The notes below the pieces were generated by a model. It was not told the DNA's origin, did not search any database, and saw only the letters and a list, made by a program, of their open reading frames with translations. From CAYMLL01 sp964390645 (GTDB lineage Bacteria; Planctomycetota; UBA8108), in contig CAYMLL010000073.1 in NCBI GenBank assembly GCA_964390645.1, positions 1 to 27,187 of the forward strand: a stretch of 27,187 nt of DNA, in the 5' to 3' direction. The position numbers and the translations under genes were made by a program. Positions 1 through 10,091 of the stretch are shown piece by piece. Within the stretch, counting starts at the first letter, position 1. Every line of letters starts with the position of its first letter.

Positions 1-860
1 CGACGATCCGGTGCCGGGCGGCGGCGACCGCTAACTGTATCGCGGGACCAACCGGAGCGCCAGGCGGACCACGACTCTGCTCGACTGTCGCGATCGAGAC
101 GTCGATCACGCTGAGGACCGTCTTCGGGCGGCCGCTTCGACAAACTGAAGCCTTCGTCGGATCACTGCTCGGCATGCCGGGTCTCGATCACTTGCCCGTT
201 CCGGATCACGGCACCCTGTCGAGGCGATCTCCGTCGCTCGACGTCGCCCCGGAAGCGACTCGACATCGAGAATCGATCCAGCTGATCGTCGACAGCACCG
301 GCTTGCAGATCGCTGGAGAAGCCCTGTGGACCGCAGCCGATCGCGGGAAGAAACACGCGCGAGGTCGGCGAAAACTGCACGTCGCGGTCCATGGACGAGG
401 TTTCATCATCGCGCGCTGCGTGACCGGGAGTCGAGCTGATGACGCGAGCTCCGTACCCGGGTTGCCAATCCAGGTCAGCAACGAGATCGAGCGCTTCACT
501 GCGGATGGAGCGTACGACAAGACAGCGCTCTACGAATCGCCTGTCGAAAGGGGGCGGAGATTGTCGTGCCACCGACAGGTAAGGCCCTTATCTCAGAGAA
601 GAACACGAGCGCAGCACGCGCGAGAAACGAGACAGTAGAGGCCGTCCGGAAAATCGGCATGAGGGAATGGAAGAAACGATCCGGCTATCACCAGCAAGAA
701 CGAGTCGAGAGCGCCTTCTACCGACACGAGAAGATGATCGGCGGCCGACCGAGAAGAAGAATCGACGCGGCGCAGGCGACAGAAGTCGGACTCGCCATCA
801 ACGTGCTGAACCGGATGCTCGAACTCGGAGCCGCACGATCCGAAGCCGTCCTCGACCGAG
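1..860 (+). pseudogene. Decayed IS5-family transposase, cut by the left window edge
   Basis: Remnant of a DDE transposase of the IS5 type. From about position 100 one frame reads a stretch like ITLRTVFGRPLRQTEAF, then LPVPDHGTLSRR and VDSTGLQIAGE with the family's first catalytic Asp, then RRKLHVAV and TADGAYD with the second Asp. Near position 548 the reading moves to another frame, giving AEIVVPPTGKA, RNETVEAVRKIG, WKKRSGYHQQERVESAF with the Glu region, and NVLNRMLELG, which is the usual C-terminal end. The first 90 bases match the family only weakly and seem to need one more frame change. At least one frameshift therefore breaks the gene and it should be inactive. I did not find clear terminal inverted repeats; the right end probably lies between about 870 and 950, against the stop codon of the next gene. 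Confidence 0.85.
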
Positions 861-953
861 CGAGTATCGGACAGGGTCATCACGTCCCGAGGAATCGTGC
901 AACAGCGCTCCCCTTCCGGCTCAGCGAGCGCGACTGGCCGACCCGGCGGGCGA

Positions 954-3900
954 CTACGGTGCGCAAGCGTCCGGGCACTCGGTCACGCGCTGGCAATCGA
1001 CTCCGAGCACCGGCGGAGGACCACGGCGAAACAGGTAGCTCAGGACGTGGATCGCGTCGCTCAGGTTGACGGCATGATCCGCGTTCAGATCCAGCAGGAC
1101 CACGTTTCCCCGATCCTCCGGGTTGCCGGCACCGCACGGCAGCGGCGTGTCACCAGCCAGGAAGAGGAGCCCCAGTAGCGACACCGGATCCGAGATGTCC
1201 ACGGTCCCGTCCTGGTTCAGGTCCCCGACGAGCTGCCAGCCGGCCGTGCCGTCCTCATGAACGCCGGGCGAGCCACCGACGTCACGGCTTCTTCTCCAGT
1301 GGGTCTCGTCTCCCCAGGCTGTCGGGTCGCCGGTCGCGTTGTTGACCACCAGGGAGTAGCCGCCGCCGTCGGCCTCCGGATGCCACGAATCCTCGAACGT
1401 GAACCTCGAGATGCGTTCACCGAGTACTCCTTCCAGGATGATCTCCTCCCCGCCGTTGCTCAGGTTGCCCGCGAACTCGCCGGCGACGATGATCTCGTTC
1501 ACGTCGTACCGGGACCCGAAGGCCGGGAGGTCGTTCACCACCACCACGACACCCCCGGGGGCGAGAGCTCCCGCCGTGGCGTCGGCGAACGAGAACCGCA
1601 CGCCGCCCGTCAGGCGTATGCCGCCGAGATCGAGAGGGCGGTCGCTGACGTTCTTCAGCTCGAGGAACTCGAAGTCCCCGGCATCGAACACGCTTCCTTC
1701 GCCGGGATCTTCCGGATGGAACATGATCTCGGTAATCCGCAGTCCGGGCGTGATGAACACGGCTTCGTTGAGCGCGCTCCATTCGCCGTCTCGCCATGCG
1801 CGAGATCGGACGCGAGCGGTCCCGTCGATGATGAGCGCACCGTCCTTGCCGGGCGGCTCGACAGCCTCCAGCTGGGGCAAGAAGAGCGCGTCGTTGTTCG
1901 TTCTGCTGCGGTTCAGGCCGTGAATCGCCAGGAGATTGCGGCCGGCTCGCAAGGCTCCGGCATCCGCGGAGAGGTCGAAGTCGTCGAAGCGAACCGCGAG
2001 CGTGTCGGCGTGGCTCGACGTCGCCGTCGAGTTCCAGGTCAAGTCCCGGGGTGTGTTGCTGCCCGCCACCCGGGCGCCGTTCAAGTACGCCGCGAATCCG
2101 TCGTCGTACTTCATGCGCAGCAGCAAGCCGCTGATCGATGGATCTTCCACATCGAAGGGCAAGCGAATGTACACGGATGCGTTCACCTGGAACATCTCCT
2201 CGCGGATGTCGGTCGAGATCAGGTCCGCGTAGTCGTCGCCTCGGTCGAACCCGACTCCCGTCGCTCCCTCGGCCCAATTCCCATCGTCGAAGTCGGTCGA
2301 GGTCCACTCCAGTCCAAGCGATTCGTCCTGCGGAACGAGCCAGCGAGCCGCCGCGCGCGCCGGGAGGAGTATGGTCCTCTCGCCGACGCCGAACTCGCGG
2401 GACTGTGGAGCCACCTCACCGCCAGGCAAACGTGGGTCGCTGCCATCCGTGGTGAAAAGCAGTCGTCCGGCTGGCGCGGTCATGTCGAGAACGAATCCAG
2501 GATCGATGTGTCCACCGTTGCGGTTGAACGTCGGTGGCTCCAGATCCGTGTACAGGCGTGCCTGCCGCAGCTGGTCGACGAGGATGTCGGCGCGCTGCGG
2601 GAAGTAAGCCGTCATCAATCGGTCCCGCTCGGCGCTCCACTCGATGTCTCGCGTGTACGGTCGCTCGCGTCGGCGGTCTCCCCATCGCGCGGACTCTCCG
2701 ACGACGGCCCCGTTGATCTCGAGGGACCGATCCATCCAGCGATTCGCCGCCTCGAGCGGCGTGAGCGCGCCGCCGCCGCGGAGGTGCTTGTGAGCGCGAT
2801 CGGCGAAGGCCAGACGGTACTCTTCGTTGCTTGTCAGAAACGCGTGCACGGTCGCAGGCGTGTCGTGCTGCGTCAGCACCGAGAGGACGTTGTCGGTCAC
2901 GTTCCAGATCGAGTACTCCATGTCCCAGCAGAAGGACTTGAAGCCGCCGACCGGCGCTCCGGGCTCCCCGACGACGCGCATGTTGTTTCCGTTGACGCCG
3001 GTCCAGTCGCGGTTGCCGGTGTAGAAGTTGATCAGCATGTAGTCGGCGAGGTCCGGGACGTCCAGGCTCTCCGCGATGGCCTCGTAGTCCGCCAGGGTCG
3101 TGGGGCCCTCCCGCGCTCTCGCGACGAGCGCGTCCCAGGCTTCCCGGCTGCCGTCGAGCACCTCGATCTGCCCGACCCGGGCGTTCAGCGCGTCGTAGTC
3201 GTCCTCGTCACCGCCGAGGTGCGCCTCCAGGAACGCCGCGGTCGGTCGCTCGACCGGATTGTAGAGACCCCAGTAGAGACCGTTGAGATACAGGTTCACG
3301 TAGGTGGAAGATGTCGTGAGCTTCCCCATGTCGCGAGCCGTGTACCGAGACCAGGCGTCGCGAATGTACTGCGTACGCAGGATCTCTGCGGTGGAGTCGT
3401 TCCAGCCGCGACTGTTCTGGGCGCGCAAGACGACCTCGTCGAGACTCTCGACCTCGAACCCCGGGAAGAACTCGAAGCGTAGCCGGCTGGCGCCGTAACG
3501 TCGTTTGAAGAGGAGTCTCATCGAATGCTTCAGCGTCGCGAAGTGTGGGCGAGACCCGAAGCCGAAAATGCGGATGCCACAGTCGAGCTGCTCGCTGTCT
3601 TGATCGTCTCCCGCCGCGCGATCGTCGGGAAAGATCATCTCGATGGAGCACGGCCGCTCCCAGTTCTGGCCACGCTGCGCCGTGTTCGAGTAGATCCCGA
3701 AAGGACCGAAGAGGTCGTCCCCATCCATGACGATGGAGAGCGTCGGGATCGTCGTGACGATGTCATCCTCGATGGTGTCGCGGTACGCCGGATCGTCGAC
3801 GACGTCAGGGTCCATCTCGTAGTCCGCCGCCGCGCCTCCCCACGAGGTCGGAAATCCAGGGCCCGTCTGTCGCACCACGTCCGAGGGGATGTCCGTGTGG

Positions 3901-5738
3901 GTGTCCACGTTCGTCGGCCCGTGAGCCTCCTTGAACGCCGCGGCACGCAGGGTGGTGGTGGACTCGACTTGAACCGGCCCGGTGTAGGGGCGACCGTTGT
4001 CGAGGGCAGGCGCGCTTCCATCGATCGTGTAGCGGATCGTCGCACCCGGCGTCTCGGTCGTGATCGTCACCTCGAACGGCGCGTCGTAAAAGCCGCGGTC
4101 ACGGCTGAATCCGGTGTCCGCCACGAAACCGACAACGCCCGGTGTGTCGTTGGGGCCGCCGGGTGTAGGCTCCGGAAAGAACCGAGTCGGACCGCTCTCG
4201 ATCGACCAGCCTCGCAGCTCGGGAAGAACCAGGAAGTCCGGGTCTTCCGGACTCACGTTCAAGCCGTGAACCGCGAGCACGTTGTCGCCGGATCGAAGCA
4301 CGTCGCGATGAACCGTGAGGTTCGTCGAGTCGAAGGCGAAGGTTCCCTCGGCCGGCTGCGCGGTGGTCGCGGCAGCGTCCCATCCCAGCGACTCCGGCGC
4401 GTTGCGCCGCGCGACTTCCCTGCCGTTCAAGTACGCCACGAAGCCGTCGTCGTACCTCATTCGCAGCTCGAGGAACTCGACCGAGTCCAGATCGTCGATC
4501 CGGAACGGGATGCGAAGGTACGCGGTCGAGTTCTGCTCGAAGAGATCGCCCTGAAGATCGGTCCCGATGAACGGACGGAGTCCGGAGGCCGCTTCGAGGA
4601 CCTCCACCTCCGCGAGGGAGAGCCAGTGGTCCCCATCGCGATCTGGGCCAAGTCTGCTGATGCGTACCGTTCGACCGCGCGTCCCGGGCTCCAGGACGAT
4701 TTCGTGGTCCGGGCGGGAAGGAAAGCTCCCGTCGACGAAGTGGTCGCTGGAGTGCTCGAGCTCGTCCGCGTCGTTCCGGACGATCAGGCGGAAGTTGCTG
4801 AGGCGATCCATGCAACAGTCCGTACGATTCCACAGCACGACTCGATCAAGCGGGTGATCTTCCCCGAGGTCGACCTGCCACCAGGCGCCAGGCTCATTGA
4901 CCGTGTGAGTCACCGAGCCGTTCGAGTAGTCGCCGCTCGTGTCGCCGTCGACCGCGCGAGACGCCTCTCCATCCCCGAAGGTCGACGATTGGCGCGCGGA
5001 TCCGCCCGGCGCGAGGTGCGCCGCCGGTTCTTGCGGGGGCTCCGCGTCGCCGCCCGTGTCGTAGCCGACACCCGACTCCGCGGCCGTCCAGGTCGCGTCA
5101 TCAAAATCGACCTCCGTCCAGCGACGCTCGAGCGCATTCTCGAGAGAGTCGTCGGTGGGAACGAGCACTCGAGCGGTGGCACCCGCGGGGATCAAGCTCG
5201 TGACGATGACGTCCTGCGACAGACCGTAGGAGACATCCTCGCGCTGCGGCGGGTACACGGGCGAGTACTCGTGAGCCACCGAGCCATCCGGTCTGACGAG
5301 CGCCAGGTACTCGCCGTCCGTGCTCAGCCGGAAACTCGTGTGGGGTGGGCTGCCGGGAGGCGCGCGAGCGGCGCCCGACGCTAAGACGATCGCGAACTCG
5401 CCGGGGCCGATCTCGAGCCCCGGGAAGGGCCACTTCCGGAGCTCCTCGATGTCGTCCGTCAGAAACCAGCCGGTGAGATCCTGCGGCGACGCGCCCGCGT
5501 TGTGGATCTCTATCCAGTCGGGGCTGTCGCCGACGTCGTCTTCCGCGCTCCTGGCGTTGGTGGCGACGAGCTCGCTGATCGAGAGATCCTGTGCATGACC
5601 CGCCACCGACGCGAGCAGAAGAGCGCCGACGATCAGGACCTCGTGGATTCGACGCGGCGCAGAACGGGCGCAACCCGCAGGGGCGACGATCGCCTCCCGG
5701 AGACCCGGAGTAACGGGAGTTTGTTTCGTGGGTCCCAC
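954..5738 (-). CDS. Very large secreted CotH-kinase / lamin-tail / discoidin protein with dockerin-like C-terminus
   Basis: A 1594-residue exported protein. A signal peptide (hydrophobic VLIVGALLLASVAGHA, about residues 34-49) follows a long basic leader. Domains in order: lamin-tail (51-165); a beta-sandwich module (185-500) interrupted by an F5/8 type C discoidin domain (243-382, with VVLWNRTDCC); a chitobiase C-terminal-like domain (546-613); a CotH-kinase domain (about 660-1060, NGLYWGLYNPVERP and the probable metal-binding Asp in CWDMEYSIW); a second chitobiase-like stretch (1070-1112); an uninterrupted copy of the beta-sandwich module (1133-1292); a second lamin-tail domain (1333-1446); and two dockerin-like repeats (1503-1593, DLNQDGTVDISD and DLNADHAVNLSD). 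CotH proteins are atypical protein kinases known from spore coats; the role of the bacterial secreted forms is unclear. The start is GTG with no clear ribosome site, so the N-terminus is uncertain. It is divergent from the next gene across 190 bases. Confidence 0.9.
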   Translation of the reverse strand: MGPTKQTPVTPGLREAIVAPAGCARSAPRRIHEVLIVGALLLASVAGHAQDLSISELVATNARSAEDDVGDSPDWIEIHNAGASPQDLTGWFLTDDIEELRKWPFPGLEIGPGEFAIVLASGAARAPPGSPPHTSFRLSTDGEYLALVRPDGSVAHEYSPVYPPQREDVSYGLSQDVIVTSLIPAGATARVLVPTDDSLENALERRWTEVDFDDATWTAAESGVGYDTGGDAEPPQEPAAHLAPGGSARQSSTFGDGEASRAVDGDTSGDYSNGSVTHTVNEPGAWWQVDLGEDHPLDRVVLWNRTDCCMDRLSNFRLIVRNDADELEHSSDHFVDGSFPSRPDHEIVLEPGTRGRTVRISRLGPDRDGDHWLSLAEVEVLEAASGLRPFIGTDLQGDLFEQNSTAYLRIPFRIDDLDSVEFLELRMRYDDGFVAYLNGREVARRNAPESLGWDAAATTAQPAEGTFAFDSTNLTVHRDVLRSGDNVLAVHGLNVSPEDPDFLVLPELRGWSIESGPTRFFPEPTPGGPNDTPGVVGFVADTGFSRDRGFYDAPFEVTITTETPGATIRYTIDGSAPALDNGRPYTGPVQVESTTTLRAAAFKEAHGPTNVDTHTDIPSDVVRQTGPGFPTSWGGAAADYEMDPDVVDDPAYRDTIEDDIVTTIPTLSIVMDGDDLFGPFGIYSNTAQRGQNWERPCSIEMIFPDDRAAGDDQDSEQLDCGIRIFGFGSRPHFATLKHSMRLLFKRRYGASRLRFEFFPGFEVESLDEVVLRAQNSRGWNDSTAEILRTQYIRDAWSRYTARDMGKLTTSSTYVNLYLNGLYWGLYNPVERPTAAFLEAHLGGDEDDYDALNARVGQIEVLDGSREAWDALVARAREGPTTLADYEAIAESLDVPDLADYMLINFYTGNRDWTGVNGNNMRVVGEPGAPVGGFKSFCWDMEYSIWNVTDNVLSVLTQHDTPATVHAFLTSNEEYRLAFADRAHKHLRGGGALTPLEAANRWMDRSLEINGAVVGESARWGDRRRERPYTRDIEWSAERDRLMTAYFPQRADILVDQLRQARLYTDLEPPTFNRNGGHIDPGFVLDMTAPAGRLLFTTDGSDPRLPGGEVAPQSREFGVGERTILLPARAAARWLVPQDESLGLEWTSTDFDDGNWAEGATGVGFDRGDDYADLISTDIREEMFQVNASVYIRLPFDVEDPSISGLLLRMKYDDGFAAYLNGARVAGSNTPRDLTWNSTATSSHADTLAVRFDDFDLSADAGALRAGRNLLAIHGLNRSRTNNDALFLPQLEAVEPPGKDGALIIDGTARVRSRAWRDGEWSALNEAVFITPGLRITEIMFHPEDPGEGSVFDAGDFEFLELKNVSDRPLDLGGIRLTGGVRFSFADATAGALAPGGVVVVVNDLPAFGSRYDVNEIIVAGEFAGNLSNGGEEIILEGVLGERISRFTFEDSWHPEADGGGYSLVVNNATGDPTAWGDETHWRRSRDVGGSPGVHEDGTAGWQLVGDLNQDGTVDISDPVSLLGLLFLAGDTPLPCGAGNPEDRGNVVLLDLNADHAVNLSDAIHVLSYLFRRGPPPVLGVDCQRVTECPDACAP

Positions 5739-5928
5739 GTGAACGAGGGTAACGGTCGCTCGCCGTGTTTCGAAGGGAGATTCTCACCGGGGGGCCGCTC
5801 CGCAGAGATTTGCTGGCCATCGTCAGAGTCCAGCGTTGATGATGGCAGTGCCGGCAGACCCCGGAGGGTGATTCCGGGTCGCGGCGAGGCGATCGACGTC
5901 GGGTCCATTCACTTCGCGAGAGACAGCC

Positions 5929-8754
5929 ATGCGGGTTCTGACTTCAGTCCTGTTTGGAGCCGCGTTCGTGCTCCTTCCGGTAGAGCGGCTTCCGGCGGAC
6001 ATCGTCACGCCGAGTGATGTGCGTGCGACGAGCCAGTTCGGGCTGGGAATTTTCGTCGACAACCTGATCGACGGATCCGGTCTCGACGGCGAAGGATCCA
6101 TCGAGGATCAGCTCCACGACAACATCCCCGAGGGCATGTGGTTCAGCGGCTGTGGGGACGCGGGGCTTCCCGGCGGGACGCCTGAGGGCGGGTGCAGCAA
6201 CGCGTTCGCGGTAGCGCCCGTCGTGGAGCAGATTGTCGAGTTCGAACTCGACACGACCTACGCTCTGAGCACGGCTATCGTGTGGCAGTACAACGAGCTC
6301 AACCCCGGCGCGGGCCCTTTCCCCGGCCGCGGCGTCAAGAGCCTCGAGATTCTGGTGTCTCCCGGATTGGAGGACCCGTTCGCGTTGATCGGCACCTACG
6401 AGCTGGAGATCGCCGCCCCGGACCTCGAGATCGGAGTGTTCTCTGAAGCCGCGCAGTCTCTCGTGCTCGAAGGGGCTCCGACGGCGAGACGCGTTCAGTT
6501 CCGGATCCTGGAGGCGCACAGCGGGAATCCCGACGAGTACGTCGGACTGTCCGAGGTCCGGTTCGACGGGACCGTGGTCGAGGGCCCTCTCGATCCGACG
6601 GTCTCCCGGACTCTCTCGACCGAGTACTTCACGGACTCCACGACACCGCTCGAGGTGACACTCGACGTCGTTCTTGATGCAGGAACGGGTCCCTTCGATC
6701 TGAGTATCACTGAAATTCTGCCGACGGGATGGACCGCCAGCGACATCAGCGGTGAAGGCACCTTTGCGAACGGCGAGGTGAGCTGGAGCCTGGGCGTCGT
6801 GTCCGAGAGCGACACGTTGACCTACACGGCGACGCCGGCGGATGGCGCGGTCGACGACGCCACCCTCGAAGGGACATTCTCGTTCGACGGCGGCGAGGAT
6901 CTGCCCATCACCGGCGCGAGCACGCTGACTCTGGCCGACAGGGTCCCGACCATCCGGAGGCAGCCGCAGGGCGGCCGGGTCCAGGTCGGCTCCTCGTTCA
7001 CGTTCAACGTCGAGGTGACCGGGTCGAGGCCGCTGAGTCTTCGCTGGGAGAAGGACGGGGTGCCCATCGACGGCGCCACGGAGAGCACGCTGGCTTTCGA
7101 GGCCCTCGAATCCGGCGACGCCGGCGACTACTCGGTCGTCGCGAGCAACGATTTCGACTTTGCCGTCAGCGACGTCGCGACGCTGACCGTGACGCGTCCG
7201 AACGTGGCGAGATGCGGTACCGCGACCCAGTCGACCACCGCCCTTGGCGGCGACGCGGCGAACGCCATCGACGGGAACACGTCGGGGAGCGCGGCCTCCG
7301 CTTCGCAGACGGCGGACGGCGATCCGCTGCCCTGGTTCGAGTTGCGTCTGTCTCGGGACGCCGAGATCGAGACCATCGTCCTGTGGAACCGAACGGAGCT
7401 TCCGGAGCGGCTCTCCAACTTCACGGTCTTCGTCCTCGACGCGGCGCGAGAAGAGGTGTGGAGCGACGAGTTCTTTCCCGAGGGCGCTTTTCCGGCCTTT
7501 CCCGACCCGGCCGACGGGGCCTTCGTGATCGACGGCGTCGGTGTCGAGGGCCGGATCATTCGTATCGAAAAGGGCGAGGACGTGAGCGTGACGGGCTCCG
7601 GTCGATTTCTCGCGCTCGCGGAGGTCGAGGTGTCAGGGAGCGAGCCGTGTGTCGACGCACCGGAGCCGGTGTGTCCGGTCGAAGGAGAAGGGGGCTACGC
7701 CGACACTCACTGTGACGGCTTGACCGTGGAGTCTCCCGATGGCGGTGGCATCGGTGACTATCTGATTCGAGCGAATGCCTCGGACGACAGCGGCGACCCG
7801 GTTCAGTACGCATTCTTCGCCGTGCACCGACAGTTCGGCACCACGCTCATAAGGGGGACCTTCGAGGTCGAATGGGCCTTTCTGCCTCTGACCTTCGGCA
7901 CGTGGGACGTCTCCGTATTCGTCGACGACCACGCGCAGTGCGCCGACGAGGCGGCAGATGCGTTCTGTAGCACCGTGATCGAGGTTACCGATCCGACTTG
8001 CGCCGGAGGCGAGCTCTGCAACGTGGCGATTCGGGGATTCGCGACTCAATCTTCCACGTTCCTCTTCGGCCCCGGGTTGGCCATCGACGGCGATACGGAT
8101 GGAGACATCGGACACAACTCCCTGACGCACACCGGATTCGACGACGCGTCGCCGACGTGGGAAGTGGAGCTGGATCGCGACTACGAGATCGAGACGATCG
8201 TGCTGTGGAATCGCACCGACTGCTGCTCCGAGCGACTGACGAACTTCACGGTGTCGATCCTCGATGAGAAGCGCCAGGAGGTCCGCCGCGACGAGTTCTT
8301 CACGGACGGCAACGAATTCCCCGACACCACGGCGGAGGGATTCGAGATCCCGACGGAAGGTGACGAGGGGCGGATCGTGCAGGTGCAGCTTCAGGACACG
8401 CACCCGGGCTTCGATCCGGGGCAGCTCTTCCTGTCGCTCGCCGAGGTGCAGGTCTTCGCCGTCGTTCCGGAGGACTCCCTCGTGTTCAAGCGAGGTGACG
8501 CCAACAGCGACGACCGTGCCGACCTGAGCGACGGAATCTTCTTGTTGAACCACCTCTTCCTGGGAGGACCGGGGTCGACGTGCTTGAAGGCCGCGGACTC
8601 CAACGACAGTGGCGTGCTGGATCTGACCGACTCGATCTACCTCCTGAACCACCTGTTCATCGGCGGGCCGCCGCCGCCACCGCCTTTCTCCGAGTGCGGC
8701 ACGGATGGCTCCGACGACGATCTCGGGTGCGATTCCTTTCCGCCCTGCGAGTGA
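5929..8754 (+). CDS. Secreted multi-domain discoidin / Ig-like protein with dockerin-like C-terminus
   Basis: A 941-residue exported protein with a short signal peptide (residues 1-23). Residues 24-215 form a module shared with the protein at 14494-15264 (DIVTPS, ATSQFGLG, GSGLDG, EDQLH, YVGLSEVRFDG). Then come a DUF11-like beta region (about 220-335), an Ig-like domain (340-423, ending GDAGDYSVVASND), a first F5/8 type C domain (425-565), a Cys-containing linker domain (566-690), a second F5/8 domain (697-845) and two dockerin-like calcium loops (853-941: DANSDDRADLSD and DSNDSGVLDLTD, then a run of six prolines). Discoidin domains usually bind carbohydrate or lipid headgroups, so binding to polysaccharide or the cell surface is a fair guess. 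A GAGAGA ribosome site precedes the ATG. The second F5/8 copy and the one in the neighbouring CotH protein share VLWNRTDCC, which suggests exchange or duplication between the divergent neighbours. Confidence 0.9.
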   Translation: MRVLTSVLFGAAFVLLPVERLPADIVTPSDVRATSQFGLGIFVDNLIDGSGLDGEGSIEDQLHDNIPEGMWFSGCGDAGLPGGTPEGGCSNAFAVAPVVEQIVEFELDTTYALSTAIVWQYNELNPGAGPFPGRGVKSLEILVSPGLEDPFALIGTYELEIAAPDLEIGVFSEAAQSLVLEGAPTARRVQFRILEAHSGNPDEYVGLSEVRFDGTVVEGPLDPTVSRTLSTEYFTDSTTPLEVTLDVVLDAGTGPFDLSITEILPTGWTASDISGEGTFANGEVSWSLGVVSESDTLTYTATPADGAVDDATLEGTFSFDGGEDLPITGASTLTLADRVPTIRRQPQGGRVQVGSSFTFNVEVTGSRPLSLRWEKDGVPIDGATESTLAFEALESGDAGDYSVVASNDFDFAVSDVATLTVTRPNVARCGTATQSTTALGGDAANAIDGNTSGSAASASQTADGDPLPWFELRLSRDAEIETIVLWNRTELPERLSNFTVFVLDAAREEVWSDEFFPEGAFPAFPDPADGAFVIDGVGVEGRIIRIEKGEDVSVTGSGRFLALAEVEVSGSEPCVDAPEPVCPVEGEGGYADTHCDGLTVESPDGGGIGDYLIRANASDDSGDPVQYAFFAVHRQFGTTLIRGTFEVEWAFLPLTFGTWDVSVFVDDHAQCADEAADAFCSTVIEVTDPTCAGGELCNVAIRGFATQSSTFLFGPGLAIDGDTDGDIGHNSLTHTGFDDASPTWEVELDRDYEIETIVLWNRTDCCSERLTNFTVSILDEKRQEVRRDEFFTDGNEFPDTTAEGFEIPTEGDEGRIVQVQLQDTHPGFDPGQLFLSLAEVQVFAVVPEDSLVFKRGDANSDDRADLSDGIFLLNHLFLGGPGSTCLKAADSNDSGVLDLTDSIYLLNHLFIGGPPPPPPFSECGTDGSDDDLGCDSFPPCE

Positions 8755-8760
8755 CGGGAG

Positions 8761-8806
8761 CCGCTCTCCGGTCCGGATTTTTCACCGGTTTCACAGTAGA
8801 GAGCGG
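8761..8806. terminator. Possible bidirectional terminator hairpin between convergent genes
   Basis: CCGCTCTC at 8761-8768 pairs exactly with GAGAGCGG at 8799-8806. Inside, CCGGT (8768-8772) pairs with ACCGG (8784-8788) around a loop holding five T residues. It lies exactly between two convergent stop codons (8754 and 8820). There is no T-run after the outer stem, so its strength as an intrinsic terminator is uncertain. Confidence 0.4.
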
Positions 8807-8819
8807 TGAGACCTGTGAG

Positions 8820-9875
8820 CTAGTCCGGCGGCCTCGGAAAGCGCATCCGCTGTTGCAGACGCACGAATCGCGGATCGGAACGCACCGTGTCGAACCAGGG
8901 TTCTTCCCTCAGGAAGACGAGCTCCCAGGAGCGGTCGGCGTAGGCCTCTTCGAGCAGCTCGAAGGCACGATCCTCATCACCGAGCGAGAGGCACACGTAA
9001 GCTCTCTGAACGGGCGGCACGTACCCGTTCTCGGCGTCTCGCTCGAGCTCTTCGAGGATCTCGCGCGCGAAGGAGGCTCTGCCCGCCACTCCGCAGGCAT
9101 GACCGAGCCCGGCCAACACCTCGGCGGTCCGGTCAGACAGCTTGACGGCCGTCTCGTAGGTGTCGATGGCCCGGTCGAACCGCCCCAGCTGCACGAGCGC
9201 CATGCCGAGCCAGTCGTGTCCCCAAGGAAAGTCGGGGGCGCGCGAGACGACGCCGAGCATCTGCTTTCGCATCTCCTCGAACCGGTGCGCGAAGTACAGG
9301 ACCGCGCCCTTGCCCGTCCTGAAGCCGGGCGAAAGGGGCTCCAGCTGCTCGGCTCGCGTGGATTCAGCGAAGGCCTCCTCGTGTCGGCCCATCGCCGAGA
9401 GGTAGAGGGCCAACCAGTGATGGGCCTTCGCGTCGTCGGAATCGAGCTGGATGGCGCGTCGGAACGCGTGCTCGGCTCCCGTCCAGTCCCAGTCGCAGAG
9501 CTTCACGATGCCGACCGAAGTGTGCGCGGCCGGGAGCTCATCGTCGAGTGCGACCGCGCGCGCCGCCGCGGCCCGAGCCTCCGGGAGCGCCTCGGATCGC
9601 GAACGATAACCGAAGCACCACAGCGTCGAGCACGCTTCCGAGAGCCCTGCGTGAGCGGCCGCACGGCTCGCGTCTCGCCGGGACTCGTCCCGGAAGTGCT
9701 GCGCGATGCTCTCGAAAGCGCGCCGGAACTTCCCTCCCGAGACCAGGGGAGGACTGGACGTGACGTCGACCGCGGAGACCTCGTGCGTATCCGGGGCAGG
9801 TGACGCGTCGCGAGGCTGCCGGCAGCTCGCCGCCGTCAGGACCGCGATGGCGAAGAGAGGTCCTCGTAGCTTCAT
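8820..9875 (-). CDS. TPR-repeat lipoprotein
   Basis: A 351-residue predicted lipoprotein. The signal peptide ends in a lipobox-like L-T-A-A-S-C, with the lipidated Cys at residue 18. The body is tetratricopeptide repeats, seen for example around AAARAVALDDELPAAHTSVG, AEHAFRRAIQLDSDDAKAH and RAIDTYETAVKLS. The C-terminal PWFDTVRSDPRFVRLQQRM resembles the tail of TPR modules found next to signalling domains in adenylate-cyclase-like and protein-kinase proteins, but no such domain is fused here. The ATG at 9875 was chosen because it gives a clean lipoprotein signal peptide and has AGGA just upstream; the open frame continues further but would run across the divergent promoter region. It probably acts as a protein-interaction scaffold in the envelope. 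The 216 bases to the selenoprotein gene hold the divergent promoters. Confidence 0.85.
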   Translation of the reverse strand: MKLRGPLFAIAVLTAASCRQPRDASPAPDTHEVSAVDVTSSPPLVSGGKFRRAFESIAQHFRDESRRDASRAAAHAGLSEACSTLWCFGYRSRSEALPEARAAAARAVALDDELPAAHTSVGIVKLCDWDWTGAEHAFRRAIQLDSDDAKAHHWLALYLSAMGRHEEAFAESTRAEQLEPLSPGFRTGKGAVLYFAHRFEEMRKQMLGVVSRAPDFPWGHDWLGMALVQLGRFDRAIDTYETAVKLSDRTAEVLAGLGHACGVAGRASFAREILEELERDAENGYVPPVQRAYVCLSLGDEDRAFELLEEAYADRSWELVFLREEPWFDTVRSDPRFVRLQQRMRFPRPPD

Positions 9876-10091
9876 GGATCCTGGACGATGGAGCGTGGAA
9901 GGGTGGATCGTGCGGGGGACGCCGTCCGGCACACAGGTTTGCGTCGACTGTCGTCCCCGAGGGAGTATCCTGGAGGCTTCGTCCGGTCGAGTCTCGTCCG
10001 CCGGTCGGATCGACGAAGCCACACTGTACTCGACGTCGGACGAAATGTCGGCGGTCGACGACGTCGATAACCAACAAAGCCAACAGGCGAC

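Noticed and set aside
1257..5384. Two long plus-strand open frames (1257-3482 and 3525-5384) opposite the CotH protein
   Set aside because: They are antisense shadows of a GC-rich gene: Arg/Val/Asp-rich composition, no domains and no ribosome sites, while the minus strand shows clear domains throughout.
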